DNA from: DATFMH01 sp035267045
Lineage (GTDB): Bacteria > Bacteroidota > Rhodothermia > Balneolales > DATFMH01
Direction: 5' to 3'
DNA length: 5,690 nt
Assembly (NCBI GenBank): GCA_035267045.1
Contig: DATFMH010000003.1
Span: 1 to 5,690, forward strand
In this document: positions 5,479 to 5,690 of the stretch, piece after piece
How the letters are laid out: every line of letters begins with the position of its first letter
Position numbering within the stretch: the first letter of the stretch is position 1
Made by a program: the position numbers and the translations under genes
The notes under the pieces: model-generated
Database searches by the model: none
What the model saw: only the letters and a program-made list of their open reading frames with translations
Told to the model about the DNA's origin: nothing

Positions 5479-5690
5479 ATGGGACAATGGAATCATAACT
5501 ATTACATATACATACTCACCAATAAGTATCATACGGTTTTCTATACCGGTGTAACCAATAATCTTGTACTAAGGACATATCAGCATAAAGAAGGTAAATA
5601 TGGTTTTACCGCTCAATATAATGTTAAGAGGCTGGTATATTATGAATGGTATGATTCTATTTATGACGCCATAACTCGGGAAAAGCAGAT
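5479..5690 (+). CDS. GIY-YIG nuclease-domain protein, 3' end outside the window
   Basis: This is a small single-domain nuclease of the UPF0213/YhbQ-like GIY-YIG type. Seventy residues are visible before the window ends, out of a usual ~80-100. The GIY element is YIY (9-11), the YIG element is YTG (22-24) in FYTGVTNNL, and the catalytic Arg is probably Arg32. His36 follows in the QHK stretch, and the metal-binding Glu is most likely Glu68 in REKQ. These proteins are predicted to cut or nick DNA, but most are uncharacterised and they are often multicopy. ATG 5479 gives the normal short N-terminus before the first beta strand, and no Shine-Dalgarno is visible. It lies 105 bases right of the palindromic repeat cluster and about 700 bases from the cytochrome gene group, so it is probably a separate, possibly mobile, unit. 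Confidence 0.87.
   Translation, partial: MGQWNHNYYIYILTNKYHTVFYTGVTNNLVLRTYQHKEGKYGFTAQYNVKRLVYYEWYDSIYDAITREKQ

Overview
The window is AT-rich and reads left to right, with all recognisable genes on the + strand. Gene starts lack clear Shine-Dalgarno sequences and are preceded by A/T-rich stretches. Secreted proteins use lipoprotein signals with loose lipoboxes. Together with a System I (Ccm-type) heme lyase, this suggests a bacterium of the Bacteroidota/Rhodothermota-Balneolota/Ignavibacteria group. That placement is an inference from style and not from a phylogenetic marker.

Positions 1-606 hold no convincing gene. The last ~110 bases before the first gene contain three ordered symmetrical sequences: an 11-bp-period direct repeat (496-515), a GACAA-N2-TTGTC palindrome (539-554) resembling the Escherichia coli copper-responsive CusR box, and an 11+6+11 dyad (555-582). 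Positions 607-4778 carry four genes in one direction: ccmF (cytochrome c heme lyase, 837 aa), a DUF411/CopG-like periplasmic lipoprotein with a CxCC copper-type motif, a 99-residue membrane-anchored protein of unknown function, and a TlpA/ResA-like thioredoxin lipoprotein with a WCPPC active site. The gaps are 28, 66 and about 130 bases, with no evident terminator between them, so they may form one operon. The likely shared job is redox and metal work on the outer face of the cytoplasmic membrane: heme ligation to apocytochrome c, thiol reduction of its CXXCH motif, and probable copper handling.

Positions 4779-5478 are a roughly 700-base gene-free stretch. Its second half is a cluster of palindromic interspersed repeats: one near-complete element with TGTCAT-type inverted ends (5161-5291), a second partial copy (5334-5373), a 24-bp palindrome nested between 6-bp direct repeats, and a separate 10-bp inverted repeat (5088-5152). 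The window ends inside a small GIY-YIG nuclease gene (from 5479), which lies directly beside these repeats.

The two points most worth following are the copper/heme gene grouping with its CusR-like upstream box, and the repeat island beside the GIY-YIG nuclease.
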